This document shows, piece after piece, positions 1 to 6,007 of a stretch of DNA of 8,680 bases. The stretch covers positions 1 through 8,680 of the forward strand of contig CAMICF010000123.1 in the NCBI GenBank assembly GCA_946222495.1, read 5' to 3'. The DNA is from an uncultured Janibacter sp. Its GTDB lineage: Bacteria; Actinomycetota; Actinomycetes; Actinomycetales; Dermatophilaceae. Position 1 is the stretch's first letter, and each line of letters opens with the position of its first letter. A program made the translations under genes and the position numbers. The notes below the pieces were generated by a model. That model worked only from the letters and a program-made list of their open reading frames with translations. It searched no databases and was not told the origin of the DNA.

Positions 1-388
1 GTCGGGCGAGGACCTCGCCGGCGTGGGCGGCGAGGTCCTCCGCGGCCCGGACCCGCTCGGGGGCGAGGCCCTCGGGAGGCTCGATCGCCCAGAGATAGCC
101 CTGGACCACGCCGTGCCACCGGGCCGGCAGGCACAGTCGCGCGGCGATCCCCCGGTCGGGGTCGGCGGCGACGTGGACCGGCCGGCGGGCGCGGGCGATG
201 CCGAAGCTCTCGAACCAGGCCCGGGTCTCCGCACCGGACCCCCGACCGAGGACCGTCTCCACCCGGACCGGGTCCGCTCCCCCCGCGTGCGCGCCGGAGG
301 CGAGGAGGCGGAAGCGACGATCCTCGAGGGTCACCGGCGCCTCGAGGAGGCTCGAGGCCTCGTCGACGAGATCCTGCAGATCGACCAT
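1..388 (-). CDS. PucR-family transcriptional regulator of proline catabolism, N-terminal part (runs off the window)
   Basis: The visible 129 residues start MVDLQDLVDEASSLLEAPVT and continue with LEDRRFRLLASGAH. This is the typical N-terminal sensing region of actinobacterial PucR/CdaR-like regulators, which carry a PucR-type helix-turn-helix at the C-terminus. That C-terminal part lies left of the window, so DNA binding cannot be checked here. The gene is divergent from putA across 81 bp. Regulators of this class next to proline dehydrogenase genes in actinobacteria (for example the PruC type of mycobacteria) are known or thought to activate proline use, so that role is inferred. The ATG at 386-388 has no Shine-Dalgarno sequence, but a TACAGT -10 lies exactly 6 nt upstream, which favours a leaderless mRNA starting at the A of ATG. 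Family call is fairly sure; the proline role rests on context. Confidence 0.85.
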   Translation of the reverse strand, partial: MVDLQDLVDEASSLLEAPVTLEDRRFRLLASGAHAGGADPVRVETVLGRGSGAETRAWFESFGIARARRPVHVAADPDRGIAARLCLPARWHGVVQGYLWAIEPPEGLAPERVRAAEDLAAHAGEVLAR

Positions 389-400
389 CAGACAACTGTA
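389..400 (-). promoter_or_regulatory. Promoter -10 of the PucR-family gene, probably leaderless
   Basis: Read on the minus strand, TACAGT (395-400) fits the actinobacterial TANNNT -10 pattern and is followed by six bases and then ATG, placing the expected transcription start on the first base of the start codon. I see no convincing -35 element. The hexamer lies inside one of the two dyad boxes proposed as operators, so bound regulator could block this promoter. Confidence 0.5.
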
Positions 401-432
401 TGACGACACGGCAGCACGGGCTGACATCTGTC
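391..432. promoter_or_regulatory. Pair of candidate operator boxes between the PucR-family gene and putA
   Basis: Two boxes share the pattern CWGACAWCTGTM: GACAACTGTA at 391-400 and GACATCTGTC at 423-432. Each is an inverted repeat of GACA and TGT around two bases. Their centres are 32 bp apart, about three helical turns, so both face the same side of the DNA. Relative to a putA start at 470 the boxes are centred near -42.5 and -74.5. The first position suits an activator touching RNA polymerase at a promoter lacking a good -35. The distal box covers the -10 of the regulator gene. Binding by the adjacent regulator is inference. Confidence 0.5.
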
Positions 433-457
433 CGTGGCGGCGATCACCTCGCGGCCC

Positions 458-469
458 TACCGTCGAAGG
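458..469 (+). promoter_or_regulatory. Promoter -10 of putA, probably leaderless
   Basis: TACCGT at 458-463 matches TANNNT and is separated by six bases (CGAAGG) from the ATG at 470, so transcription is expected to begin at the A of ATG. The GAAGG just before the ATG resembles a ribosome-binding site but has no spacing, so it is unlikely to work as one. No recognisable -35 lies 16-18 bp upstream, as expected for an activator-dependent promoter. Confidence 0.5.
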
Positions 470-3400
470 ATGACGACGACCGCTCCCGACGCCACCGACC
501 CGGCCACCACCGCCCTCGCCCCCTTCGTCGAGGAGGCGGTGACCCTCGCCGAGCAGTGGGCCGACGCCGCCCACGCCGGGGAGACGAGGCGCGAGGCGCA
601 GACCACCGGACAGCTCGCCGCCCTGCTCTCCGCCGCCGACACGGGCCTCGACCTCGCGGTCTTCTTCGTCGACCGGGTGGCGCGGCCCGAGGACGACAAG
701 GTCGCGGCCAACGCGCTGAGCCGGATCACGGCCTCTGATGCCTCCTCCTTCCTCGGCGCCGCCGACCGCGGCCTCCTCGGCCTCGGCGCCCTCGCCGCGA
801 AGATCGCGCCCTCCGTCGTCGTGCCCGCCGCCCGCGCCCGGATGAAGCAGATGGTCGGCCACCTGCTCGTCGACGCCCGCGACCCCCGGCTCGGCAAGCA
901 CCTCGCCGCCGCCCGCGAGGATGGCTTTCGGCTGAACATCAACCTCCTCGGCGAGGCCGTGCTCGGCGAGGACGAGGCCGCCTCGCGCACCGAGCGGACC
1001 CGCGAGATCCTCGAGCGTCCGGACGTCGACTACGTCTCGATCAAGGTCTCCTCGCTCGTGAGCCAGATCAGCGCCTGGGAAACCGCCGGCACCGTCGAGC
1101 GGTGCCTCGAACGGCTCCGCCCCCTCTACGCGACGGCGAAGGCCTCGACCCCGCGATCCTTCGTCAACCTCGACATGGAGGAGTACCGCGACCTCGAGAT
1201 GACGATCGAGGTCTTCACCGCGATGCTCTCGGAGCCGCAGTTCCACGACCTCGAGGCCGGGATCGTCCTGCAGGCCTACCTCCCCGACGCACTGCCCGCG
1301 CTCGAGCGCGTCATCGACTTCGCCACCGAGCGTCGCGCCGCCGGCGGCGCACCGATCAAGGTCCGCCTCGTCAAGGGCGCCAACCTCGCCATGGAAAAGG
1401 TCGAGGCCGTCATGCACGGCTGGGAGCAGGCGCCCTACCCGACGAAGGGGGATGTCGACGCCAACTACCTGCGCTGCATCGAGCGGGCCCTGCGCCCGGA
1501 CGTCGCCGGCGCCCTGCGTCTCGGTGTCGCCTCGCACAACCTCTACGACGTCGCCGCAGCGCACCTGCTCGCGACCGATCGCGGCGTCCAGGACTCCCTC
1601 GACATCGAGATGCTCCAGGGCATGTCCCCCGCCCAGGCGCGCGCCGTCCGCGACGCCGTCGGCACGGTCATCCTCTACACGCCGGTCGTCGCGCCCAAGG
1701 ACTTCGACGCCGCGGTGTCCTACCTCGTGCGCCGCCTCGAGGAGAGCGCGTCGCCGGAGAACTACATCCACGCCTTCTTCGCCGACGACGCCACGGCCAT
1801 GCCCGAGCAGGAGGCGCGGTTCCGGGCGAGCATCACGGCCATCGCCGCGACGCCGACCGGTCCGCGGCGCAGCGCCGAGCGGCCGGTGCTCGGCGACACC
1901 TTCGCCAACACCCCGGACGCCGACCCGGCCCTGCCCGCGAACCGCGAGTGGGCCTCGCGCGCCGTGGCGGCGCCGCGTCCGGAGCTGACCTCCCCCCACC
2001 TCGGCAGCATCGCCGAGGTCGACACGGTCGTCGCGACCGGCCTTGCGGCGCAAGCGGGCTGGGCCGGCCGTCCGGCGGCCGAGCGAGCCACGCTCCTGCG
2101 TGACGCCGCGCGCGAGCTCGACTCCCGGCGCGAGGCGCTCGTCGCCGTCATGGCGGCCGAGGCCGGCAAGACCGTGGCCGAGTCCGACCCGGAGGTCTCC
2201 GAGGCGGTGGACTTCGGGCGCTACTACGCCGACCGGGCCCTCGAGCTCGAGGACGGGCCCATGGCGGACGGGGCGAGGTTCACTCCCTTCGGCCTGACGC
2301 TCATCACGCCGCCGTGGAACTTCCCCGTCGCCATCCCGATCGGCGGGGTGCTCGCGGCGCTCGCCGCCGGGTCCGCCGTGGTCATCAAGCCGGCGCCGCA
2401 GACCCCGGGATGCGTCGAGGAGGCGGTCGCCGCACTGCACGCGGCCGGCGTGCCGACCGACGTCCTCCAGGTGGTGCGAACCGAGGAGGACGAGGTCGGC
2501 CGGCACCTCGTCTCCCACGCCGACGTCGACGCGGTCGTGCTCACCGGCGCGCGCGAGACGGCCCGGCTCTTCGCCGGCTGGCGCTCCGGCCGCGAGGACG
2601 GCGCCCGCGTGCTCGGCGAGACCTCGGGCAAGAACGCCCTCGTCATCACGCCGTCCGCCGACATCGACCTCGCCGTCGCCGACCTCGTCTCCTCCGCCTT
2701 CGGCCACGCCGGCCAGAAGTGCTCGGCCGCGTCCCTCGGAATCCTCGTCGGGTCGATCGCGGACTCACCGCGCTTCCGCCGCCAGCTCGTCGACGCCGTC
2801 ACGTCGATCGCCGTCGGCTGGCCGAGCGACCTCGGCACCCGGATGGGTCCGGTCATCGAGCCGCCGAGCGACAAGCTCCGTCGCGCCCTGACGACGCTCG
2901 AGCCCGGCGAGACCTGGCTCGTGGAGCCGAAGCCGCTCGACGACACCGGTCGCCTGTGGTCCCCGGGCGTCAAGGAAGGGGTCCGCCCCGGGTCCTTCTT
3001 CCACCTCACCGAGGTCTTCGGCCCGGTGCTCGGGCTGATGCGCGCGGACTCCCTCGCCGAGGCGCTCGAGCTGCAGAACGCCACCGACTTCGGACTCACC
3101 GGCGGGCTGCACAGCCTCGACGAGACCGAGATCGCGACGTGGACCGAGGCGGTCGAGGTGGGCAATGCCTACGTCAACCGGCACATCACCGGAGCCATCG
3201 TCCAGCGCCAGTCCTTCGGCGGCTGGAAGGCCTCCTCCATCGGCCCGGGCGCCAAGGCCGGCGGACCCAGCTACGTCGCGCAGCTCGGGACGTGGACGGC
3301 CGACGGCCTGCCGACGAAGGGGGCCATCCCCACCTCCGCTGTCCGTCGCACCGTCGACGCCCAGCTCGAGGCGCTCGGCGCCCGGATCGAGGAGGGCGAG

Positions 3401-3898
3401 CGCGCCTGGCTCGAGGCCGCGGTCGCGAGCGACGCCGCCGCGTGGACGGACGAGCTCGGGGTCGAGCACGACCGGAGCGAGCTCGTCGTCGAGGCCAATG
3501 TCTTGCGCTACCGGCCGAGCCCCCTCGTGCTCGTGCGCGCCGGGCAGGGCACCCGCACCGTCGAGCTCGTGCGACTCGTCGCCGCGGCCACCCTCACCGG
3601 CGCCCACACCCTGGTCTCCGCCGCTCCCGGCCTCGACCTGCCGACGAGCATCGGTCACGTTCAGGTCGTCGTCGAGGACGACGCCGCGTGCGCGGCCCGC
3701 GCCGAGCGGGCCGTCGGTGGCCGGGTGCGTCTCGTCGGGGCGACCTCACCCGAGGTCGTCGACGACCTCGTCGCCCATGGCGTCGACGTCATCACCGGCG
3801 AGGTCCTCGCCACGGGTCGCCGGGAGCTCCTCCCCTTCCTCCGGGAGCAGGCCGTGAGCACGACCCGGCACCGGTTCGGCCACGTCGCACGGGACTGA
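470..3898 (+). CDS. putA: Bifunctional proline dehydrogenase / L-glutamate gamma-semialdehyde dehydrogenase
   Basis: This 1142-residue enzyme oxidises proline to pyrroline-5-carboxylate with FAD and then to glutamate with NAD+. The proline dehydrogenase barrel spans roughly residues 120-455. It contains RLVKGANLAMEKVEA (Arg299, Lys302), ASHNLYDVA, and YLVRRLEE, whose paired arginines 421-422 bind the substrate carboxylate. The aldehyde dehydrogenase domain spans about 540-940, with TPPWNFPVA (Asn617), GETSGKNA (Glu717), HAGQKCSA (catalytic Cys751, 34 residues after the Glu as usual) and SFGGWKASSIGPGAKAGGPS. About 200 further residues follow that I cannot assign. There is no N-terminal ribbon-helix-helix domain like that of enterobacterial PutA, so regulation must come from elsewhere, probably the divergent PucR-type protein. 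ATG 470 is chosen over GTG 434 because a TANNNT -10 lies 6 nt before it and the extra residues look random. All key residues are present. Confidence 0.96.
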   Translation: MTTTAPDATDPATTALAPFVEEAVTLAEQWADAAHAGETRREAQTTGQLAALLSAADTGLDLAVFFVDRVARPEDDKVAANALSRITASDASSFLGAADRGLLGLGALAAKIAPSVVVPAARARMKQMVGHLLVDARDPRLGKHLAAAREDGFRLNINLLGEAVLGEDEAASRTERTREILERPDVDYVSIKVSSLVSQISAWETAGTVERCLERLRPLYATAKASTPRSFVNLDMEEYRDLEMTIEVFTAMLSEPQFHDLEAGIVLQAYLPDALPALERVIDFATERRAAGGAPIKVRLVKGANLAMEKVEAVMHGWEQAPYPTKGDVDANYLRCIERALRPDVAGALRLGVASHNLYDVAAAHLLATDRGVQDSLDIEMLQGMSPAQARAVRDAVGTVILYTPVVAPKDFDAAVSYLVRRLEESASPENYIHAFFADDATAMPEQEARFRASITAIAATPTGPRRSAERPVLGDTFANTPDADPALPANREWASRAVAAPRPELTSPHLGSIAEVDTVVATGLAAQAGWAGRPAAERATLLRDAARELDSRREALVAVMAAEAGKTVAESDPEVSEAVDFGRYYADRALELEDGPMADGARFTPFGLTLITPPWNFPVAIPIGGVLAALAAGSAVVIKPAPQTPGCVEEAVAALHAAGVPTDVLQVVRTEEDEVGRHLVSHADVDAVVLTGARETARLFAGWRSGREDGARVLGETSGKNALVITPSADIDLAVADLVSSAFGHAGQKCSAASLGILVGSIADSPRFRRQLVDAVTSIAVGWPSDLGTRMGPVIEPPSDKLRRALTTLEPGETWLVEPKPLDDTGRLWSPGVKEGVRPGSFFHLTEVFGPVLGLMRADSLAEALELQNATDFGLTGGLHSLDETEIATWTEAVEVGNAYVNRHITGAIVQRQSFGGWKASSIGPGAKAGGPSYVAQLGTWTADGLPTKGAIPTSAVRRTVDAQLEALGARIEEGERAWLEAAVASDAAAWTDELGVEHDRSELVVEANVLRYRPSPLVLVRAGQGTRTVELVRLVAAATLTGAHTLVSAAPGLDLPTSIGHVQVVVEDDAACAARAERAVGGRVRLVGATSPEVVDDLVAHGVDVITGEVLATGRRELLPFLREQAVSTTRHRFGHVARD

Positions 3899-3950
3899 GC
3901 CCCCCCCCGGCCGACGTCACACGGGCCCCACGATTCTCGGGTCGCCCGAT

Positions 3951-4002
3951 GGACCTCCCCTTCGCACGAGTTCCACACCCGTGCGAAGGGGAGGTTTCTC
4001 TT
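3951..4002 (+). terminator. Intrinsic terminator of putA
   Basis: A perfect 15-bp inverted repeat, CCTCCCCTTCGCACG (3954-3968) and its complement (3980-3994), surrounds an 11-nt loop. An A-T pair and G-U pairs extend the base. TTTCTCTT follows on the plus strand, so the element is oriented to stop putA transcription 53 bp after its stop codon. The minus-strand reading has no U-run, so it should not act on cimA. The stretch 4003-4104 holds no gene I can support. Confidence 0.8.
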
Positions 4003-4104
4003 GGTGAGCAGGGGCACGGCGACCCGGAAGGGGTGCTCGGCCGTGGCCTTCACCGTAGGCGGACCCGCCCTTCGCCGCAGCGAGGAGCCCCGCGGGACAA
4101 GGGC

Positions 4105-4150
4105 GCTGGGCGACCGGGGTCCCAGCTCCCTCAGCGGACAGGGACCCCGG
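4105..4150 (-). repeat. Overlapping hairpins spanning the cimA stop codon
   Basis: CCGGGGTCCC (4114-4123) and GGGACCCCGG (4141-4150) form a perfect 10-bp stem whose 17-nt loop contains the cimA stop codon (4131-4133). A competing 6-bp stem, GCTGGG (4105-4110) with CCCAGC (4121-4126), uses some of the same bases. Neither is followed by a U-run on the minus strand, so this is not a canonical intrinsic terminator. It may stabilise the mRNA 3' end or help a Rho-type or U-less terminator. Confidence 0.4.
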
Positions 4151-5711
4151 CGCGCATCAGACCGTATGTGATGCCGTCGAGAAGTGCCTCCCACGACGCC
4201 TCGACGATGTTCGGCGCCACCCCGACCGTCGTCCACGAGGTCTGGTCGTCGCTGTGCTCGATGAGGACACGGGTGGTCGCGTCAGTACCGTGCGCGGCGT
4301 CGAGGATGCGCACCTTGTAGTCGATGAGCTCGATCCGCCCGACCTCCGGGTACACGACGGCGAGCGCCTGCCGGAGCCCCTCGTCGAGGGCATGGACGGG
4401 ACCATTGCCCTCCCCCGTCGCAACGAGGCGCTGCCCGCCGGCGAGCGCCTTGACCGTCGCCTCCGACAGCGCGTCGTCCCCGCCGCGGGCGTCGATCATG
4501 ACCCGCCAGGACTCGATCTGCGCGTAGTCCGGCGCCGCCTCGTCGAGCTCACGTCGCAGGAGCAGCTCGAAGGAGGCGTCGGCGGCGTCGAAGGTGTACC
4601 CCTGCTGCTCCCGCTCCTTGACCGTGGCCAGCACCCGGGTCAGCGCGGCGTCGTCCCCGGCGAGGTCGACGCCGAACTCACGGCTCTTCAGCTCCACCGT
4701 GGCGCGGCCGGCCATGTCGGAGACGAGCATCCTCATGTCGTTGCCGACGTCCTTGGGCTCGATGTGCTGGTAGAGGTCGGGGTCGACCTTGATCGCGCTC
4801 GCGTGCAGCCCGGCCTTGTGCGCGAAGGCGCCCGACCCGACGTAGGGCTGACGGGAGAAGTGCGGGAAGTTCGTCACCTCGCTCACGGCGTGCGCGAGGC
4901 GGGTCGCGTCCTGGAGACGGTGCGGCTCGACGAGGTCCATGCCGAGCTTGAGCTGGAGGTTCGCGACGACGGTGATGAGGTCGGCGTTGCCGGTCCGCTC
5001 GCCGTAGGCGTTGACGGTCCCCTGGACGTGGTCGGCGCCCGCCTCGACGGCGGCCATCGTGTTCGCGACCGCGCACCCGGTGTCGTTGTGGCAGTGGATC
5101 CCCAGCCGTGCGCCGGTCGTGGCGATGACGTCCGTGACGACGTCGCGCACCTGGCCGGGCAGCATCCCGCCGTTGGTGTCGCACACGGCGACGACATCCG
5201 CCCCGGCCTCGTGGGCGGCGGTGACGCAGGCCAGGGCGTAGTCGCGGTCGAGGGCGTAGCCGTCGAAGAAGTGCTCGCCGTCGACCATGACGGTGCGCCC
5301 CTGCGCGCGGAGGTGGGCCACGGTGTCGCGGATCATCGCGAGGTTCTCCTCGCGGGTCGTGCGCAGCGCGCGCTCGACGTGGCCGGGGTGCATCTTCGCC
5401 ACGAGGGTGACCACCGCGGCGCCGGAGTCGAGGAGGGCCTGCACCTGGGGGTCGTCCGCGGCCTCGGTGCCCGCCCGTCGCGTCGCGCCGAAGGCCGTGA
5501 GGGTCGCCGTCCGCAGGTCCAGCTCGCTGCGGGCCCGGGCGAAGAACTCGGTGTCGGTGGGGTTGGCCCCGGGCCAGCCCCCTTCGATGTGGGTGACCCC
5601 CAGCTCGTCGAGGTACCGCGCGATGGTCAGCTTGTCTCCGACGGAGAGGTTGATCCCCTCCTGCTGGGCGCCGTCGCGCATGGTCGTGTCGTAGACGTGG
5701 AAGCCGTGCAT
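4131..5711 (-). CDS. cimA: (R)-citramalate synthase
   Basis: This 526-residue protein belongs to the HMG-CoA-lyase-like / isopropylmalate synthase family. It condenses pyruvate with acetyl-CoA to (R)-citramalate, the first step of threonine-independent isoleucine synthesis. Catalytic DTTMRDGAQQEG lies at residues 8-19 (Arg12, Asp13, Gln16). Metal-binding HCHND (His206, His208) and NAYGERTGN (ending Asn242) follow, then GAFAHKAGLHAS near 294-304. The C-terminal part (about 390-526, ending ITYGLMRAGVPVR) is a LeuA-type allosteric dimer domain, where isoleucine feedback is expected. Length and the MHGFHVYDTT start match actinobacterial CimA. The ATG at 5709-5711 has GGAAG 6 nt upstream. An in-frame extension to 5840 is possible but is low-complexity, so it was rejected. 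leuB and ilvE upstream support a branched-chain role over homocitrate or isopropylmalate synthase. A leader with attenuator features precedes it. Confidence 0.9.
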   Translation of the reverse strand: MHGFHVYDTTMRDGAQQEGINLSVGDKLTIARYLDELGVTHIEGGWPGANPTDTEFFARARSELDLRTATLTAFGATRRAGTEAADDPQVQALLDSGAAVVTLVAKMHPGHVERALRTTREENLAMIRDTVAHLRAQGRTVMVDGEHFFDGYALDRDYALACVTAAHEAGADVVAVCDTNGGMLPGQVRDVVTDVIATTGARLGIHCHNDTGCAVANTMAAVEAGADHVQGTVNAYGERTGNADLITVVANLQLKLGMDLVEPHRLQDATRLAHAVSEVTNFPHFSRQPYVGSGAFAHKAGLHASAIKVDPDLYQHIEPKDVGNDMRMLVSDMAGRATVELKSREFGVDLAGDDAALTRVLATVKEREQQGYTFDAADASFELLLRRELDEAAPDYAQIESWRVMIDARGGDDALSEATVKALAGGQRLVATGEGNGPVHALDEGLRQALAVVYPEVGRIELIDYKVRILDAAHGTDATTRVLIEHSDDQTSWTTVGVAPNIVEASWEALLDGITYGLMRAGVPVR

Positions 5712-5843
5712 CGTTGTCTTCCGGTTCGGGGACGAAGGGAGGGCCGTGGCCCTGCAGGAGTGTGACACCTGCTCGTCGCGCCGATCCGTTGCTGGGGGTG
5801 ATGCTCCGGACCCGTTGCTCTGCCGCCGCCTGCCCGACACAGC

Positions 5844-5870
5844 AAAAGACCCCCCGGGTGCGGGAGGTCT
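5844..5870 (-). terminator. Attenuator terminator upstream of cimA
   Basis: On the minus strand AGACCTCCCG (5861-5870) pairs with CGGGGGGTCT (5847-5856). This gives ten pairs including one G-U, around the tetraloop CACC, followed by a run of U (5844-5847). The element lies 133 nt before the cimA ATG and directly after another hairpin and a short reading frame ending in isoleucine codons. It is therefore read as a conditional terminator rather than only the end of the HAD gene transcript. Confidence 0.75.
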
Positions 5871-5897
5871 GCGCGACGAGCGGGTGGCTCGTCGCGC
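5871..5897 (-). promoter_or_regulatory. Leader hairpin directly after the leader-peptide stop codon
   Basis: GCGCGACGAGC (5887-5897) and GCTCGTCGCGC (5871-5881) form a perfect 11-bp stem with loop CACCC, starting one base after the stop codon. A ribosome paused on the isoleucine codons at 5901-5906 would cover much of the 5' arm and keep this stem open. The terminator stem starts at the very next base, so the two hairpins are stacked end to end. Confidence 0.7.
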
Positions 5898-5948
5898 CTA
5901 GATAATAAGCTCGGCCGCGGTAGCGGCGCGGGTCATCATCGGGGGCAT
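5898..5948 (-). CDS. Putative leader peptide of the cimA attenuator, ending Leu-Ile-Ile
   Basis: The frame reads MPPMMTRAATAAELII and stop. Starts at 5948, 5939 or 5936 are all in frame, and none has a strong ribosome-binding site. The last three sense codons are CTT ATT ATC; CTT and ATT are rare in the G/C-ending codon usage of the neighbours, which suits regulatory codons. The stop is followed at once by two hairpins, the second with a U-run, and then cimA, an isoleucine-pathway gene. The layout matches branched-chain amino acid attenuators, though this peptide is not like the ilvB or leuA leaders I know. The same bases contain TATTAT, which could by chance resemble a -10. Translation is inferred. 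Confidence 0.65.
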   Translation of the reverse strand: MPPMMTRAATAAELII

Positions 5949-6007
5949 CACTCGATCACTGTCGCACCGAGAGGGGGCGGCTGTCTCCCTTCGTCCGCAT
6001 CGTGGGA

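Larger units (their letters stand above)
5771..5898 (-). repeat. 12-nt direct repeat flanking the leader terminator
   Basis: GGCGCGACGAGC occurs twice on the minus strand, at 5887-5898 (5' arm of the hairpin after the leader stop codon, sharing the stop's last base) and at 5771-5782, downstream of the terminator. Both copies can pair over 11 bases with GCTCGTCGCGC at 5871-5881, giving that arm two equivalent partners. A second, imperfect repeat (AGCAACGG with GTC or ATC) lies at 5783-5793 and 5809-5819. Confidence 0.6.
5730..5996. repeat. 12-bp inverted repeat enclosing the cimA leader
   Basis: GGACGAAGGGAG at 5730-5741 is the exact reverse complement of CTCCCTTCGTCC at 5985-5996. In the minus-strand transcript the two copies could pair to close a large structure containing the leader peptide, both hairpins and the region just upstream of the cimA ribosome-binding site (5718-5722). 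Whether the transcript normally includes the distal copy depends on an unmapped start site, although read-through from the upstream HAD gene would include it. Confidence 0.5.

Noticed and set aside
434..469. GTG at 434 as the start of putA
   Set aside because: No ribosome-binding site or suitably placed -10, and the 12 added residues (including YRRR) do not resemble PutA; ATG 470 has the TANNNT at leaderless spacing.
3900..3908. Run of nine C residues after the putA stop codon
   Set aside because: Probably a neutral homopolymer in high-GC noncoding DNA; it could be a sequencing length error but affects no gene.
3661..4236. 191-codon minus-strand frame across the putA-cimA gap
   Set aside because: It overlaps both genes out of frame and reads through the putA terminator palindrome; no motif or ribosome-binding site supports it.
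2314..4320. Long open frame of 668 codons on the plus strand overlapping putA
   Set aside because: It is an Arg/Ala/Gly-rich shadow of putA in another frame, caused by high GC, and runs through the putA terminator into antisense cimA.
4254..5765. 503-codon open frame on the plus strand opposite cimA
   Set aside because: It is antisense to a gene with complete catalytic motifs, and its Val/Gly/Asp-rich composition is typical of high-GC antisense frames.
5712..5840. In-frame N-terminal extension of CimA starting with GTG near 5840
   Set aside because: The 43 extra residues are low-complexity and unlike the family, the start lies a few bases after the terminator U-run, and the ATG at 5711 has a well-spaced GGAAG and a family-like N-terminus.
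5901..5907. GATAAT (plus) / TATTAT (minus) as a promoter -10
   Set aside because: No matching -35 at 16-18 bp on either strand, no plus-strand gene follows, and a minus-strand start here would begin inside the first hairpin. The leader-codon reading explains the patch better, but this remains an alternative.
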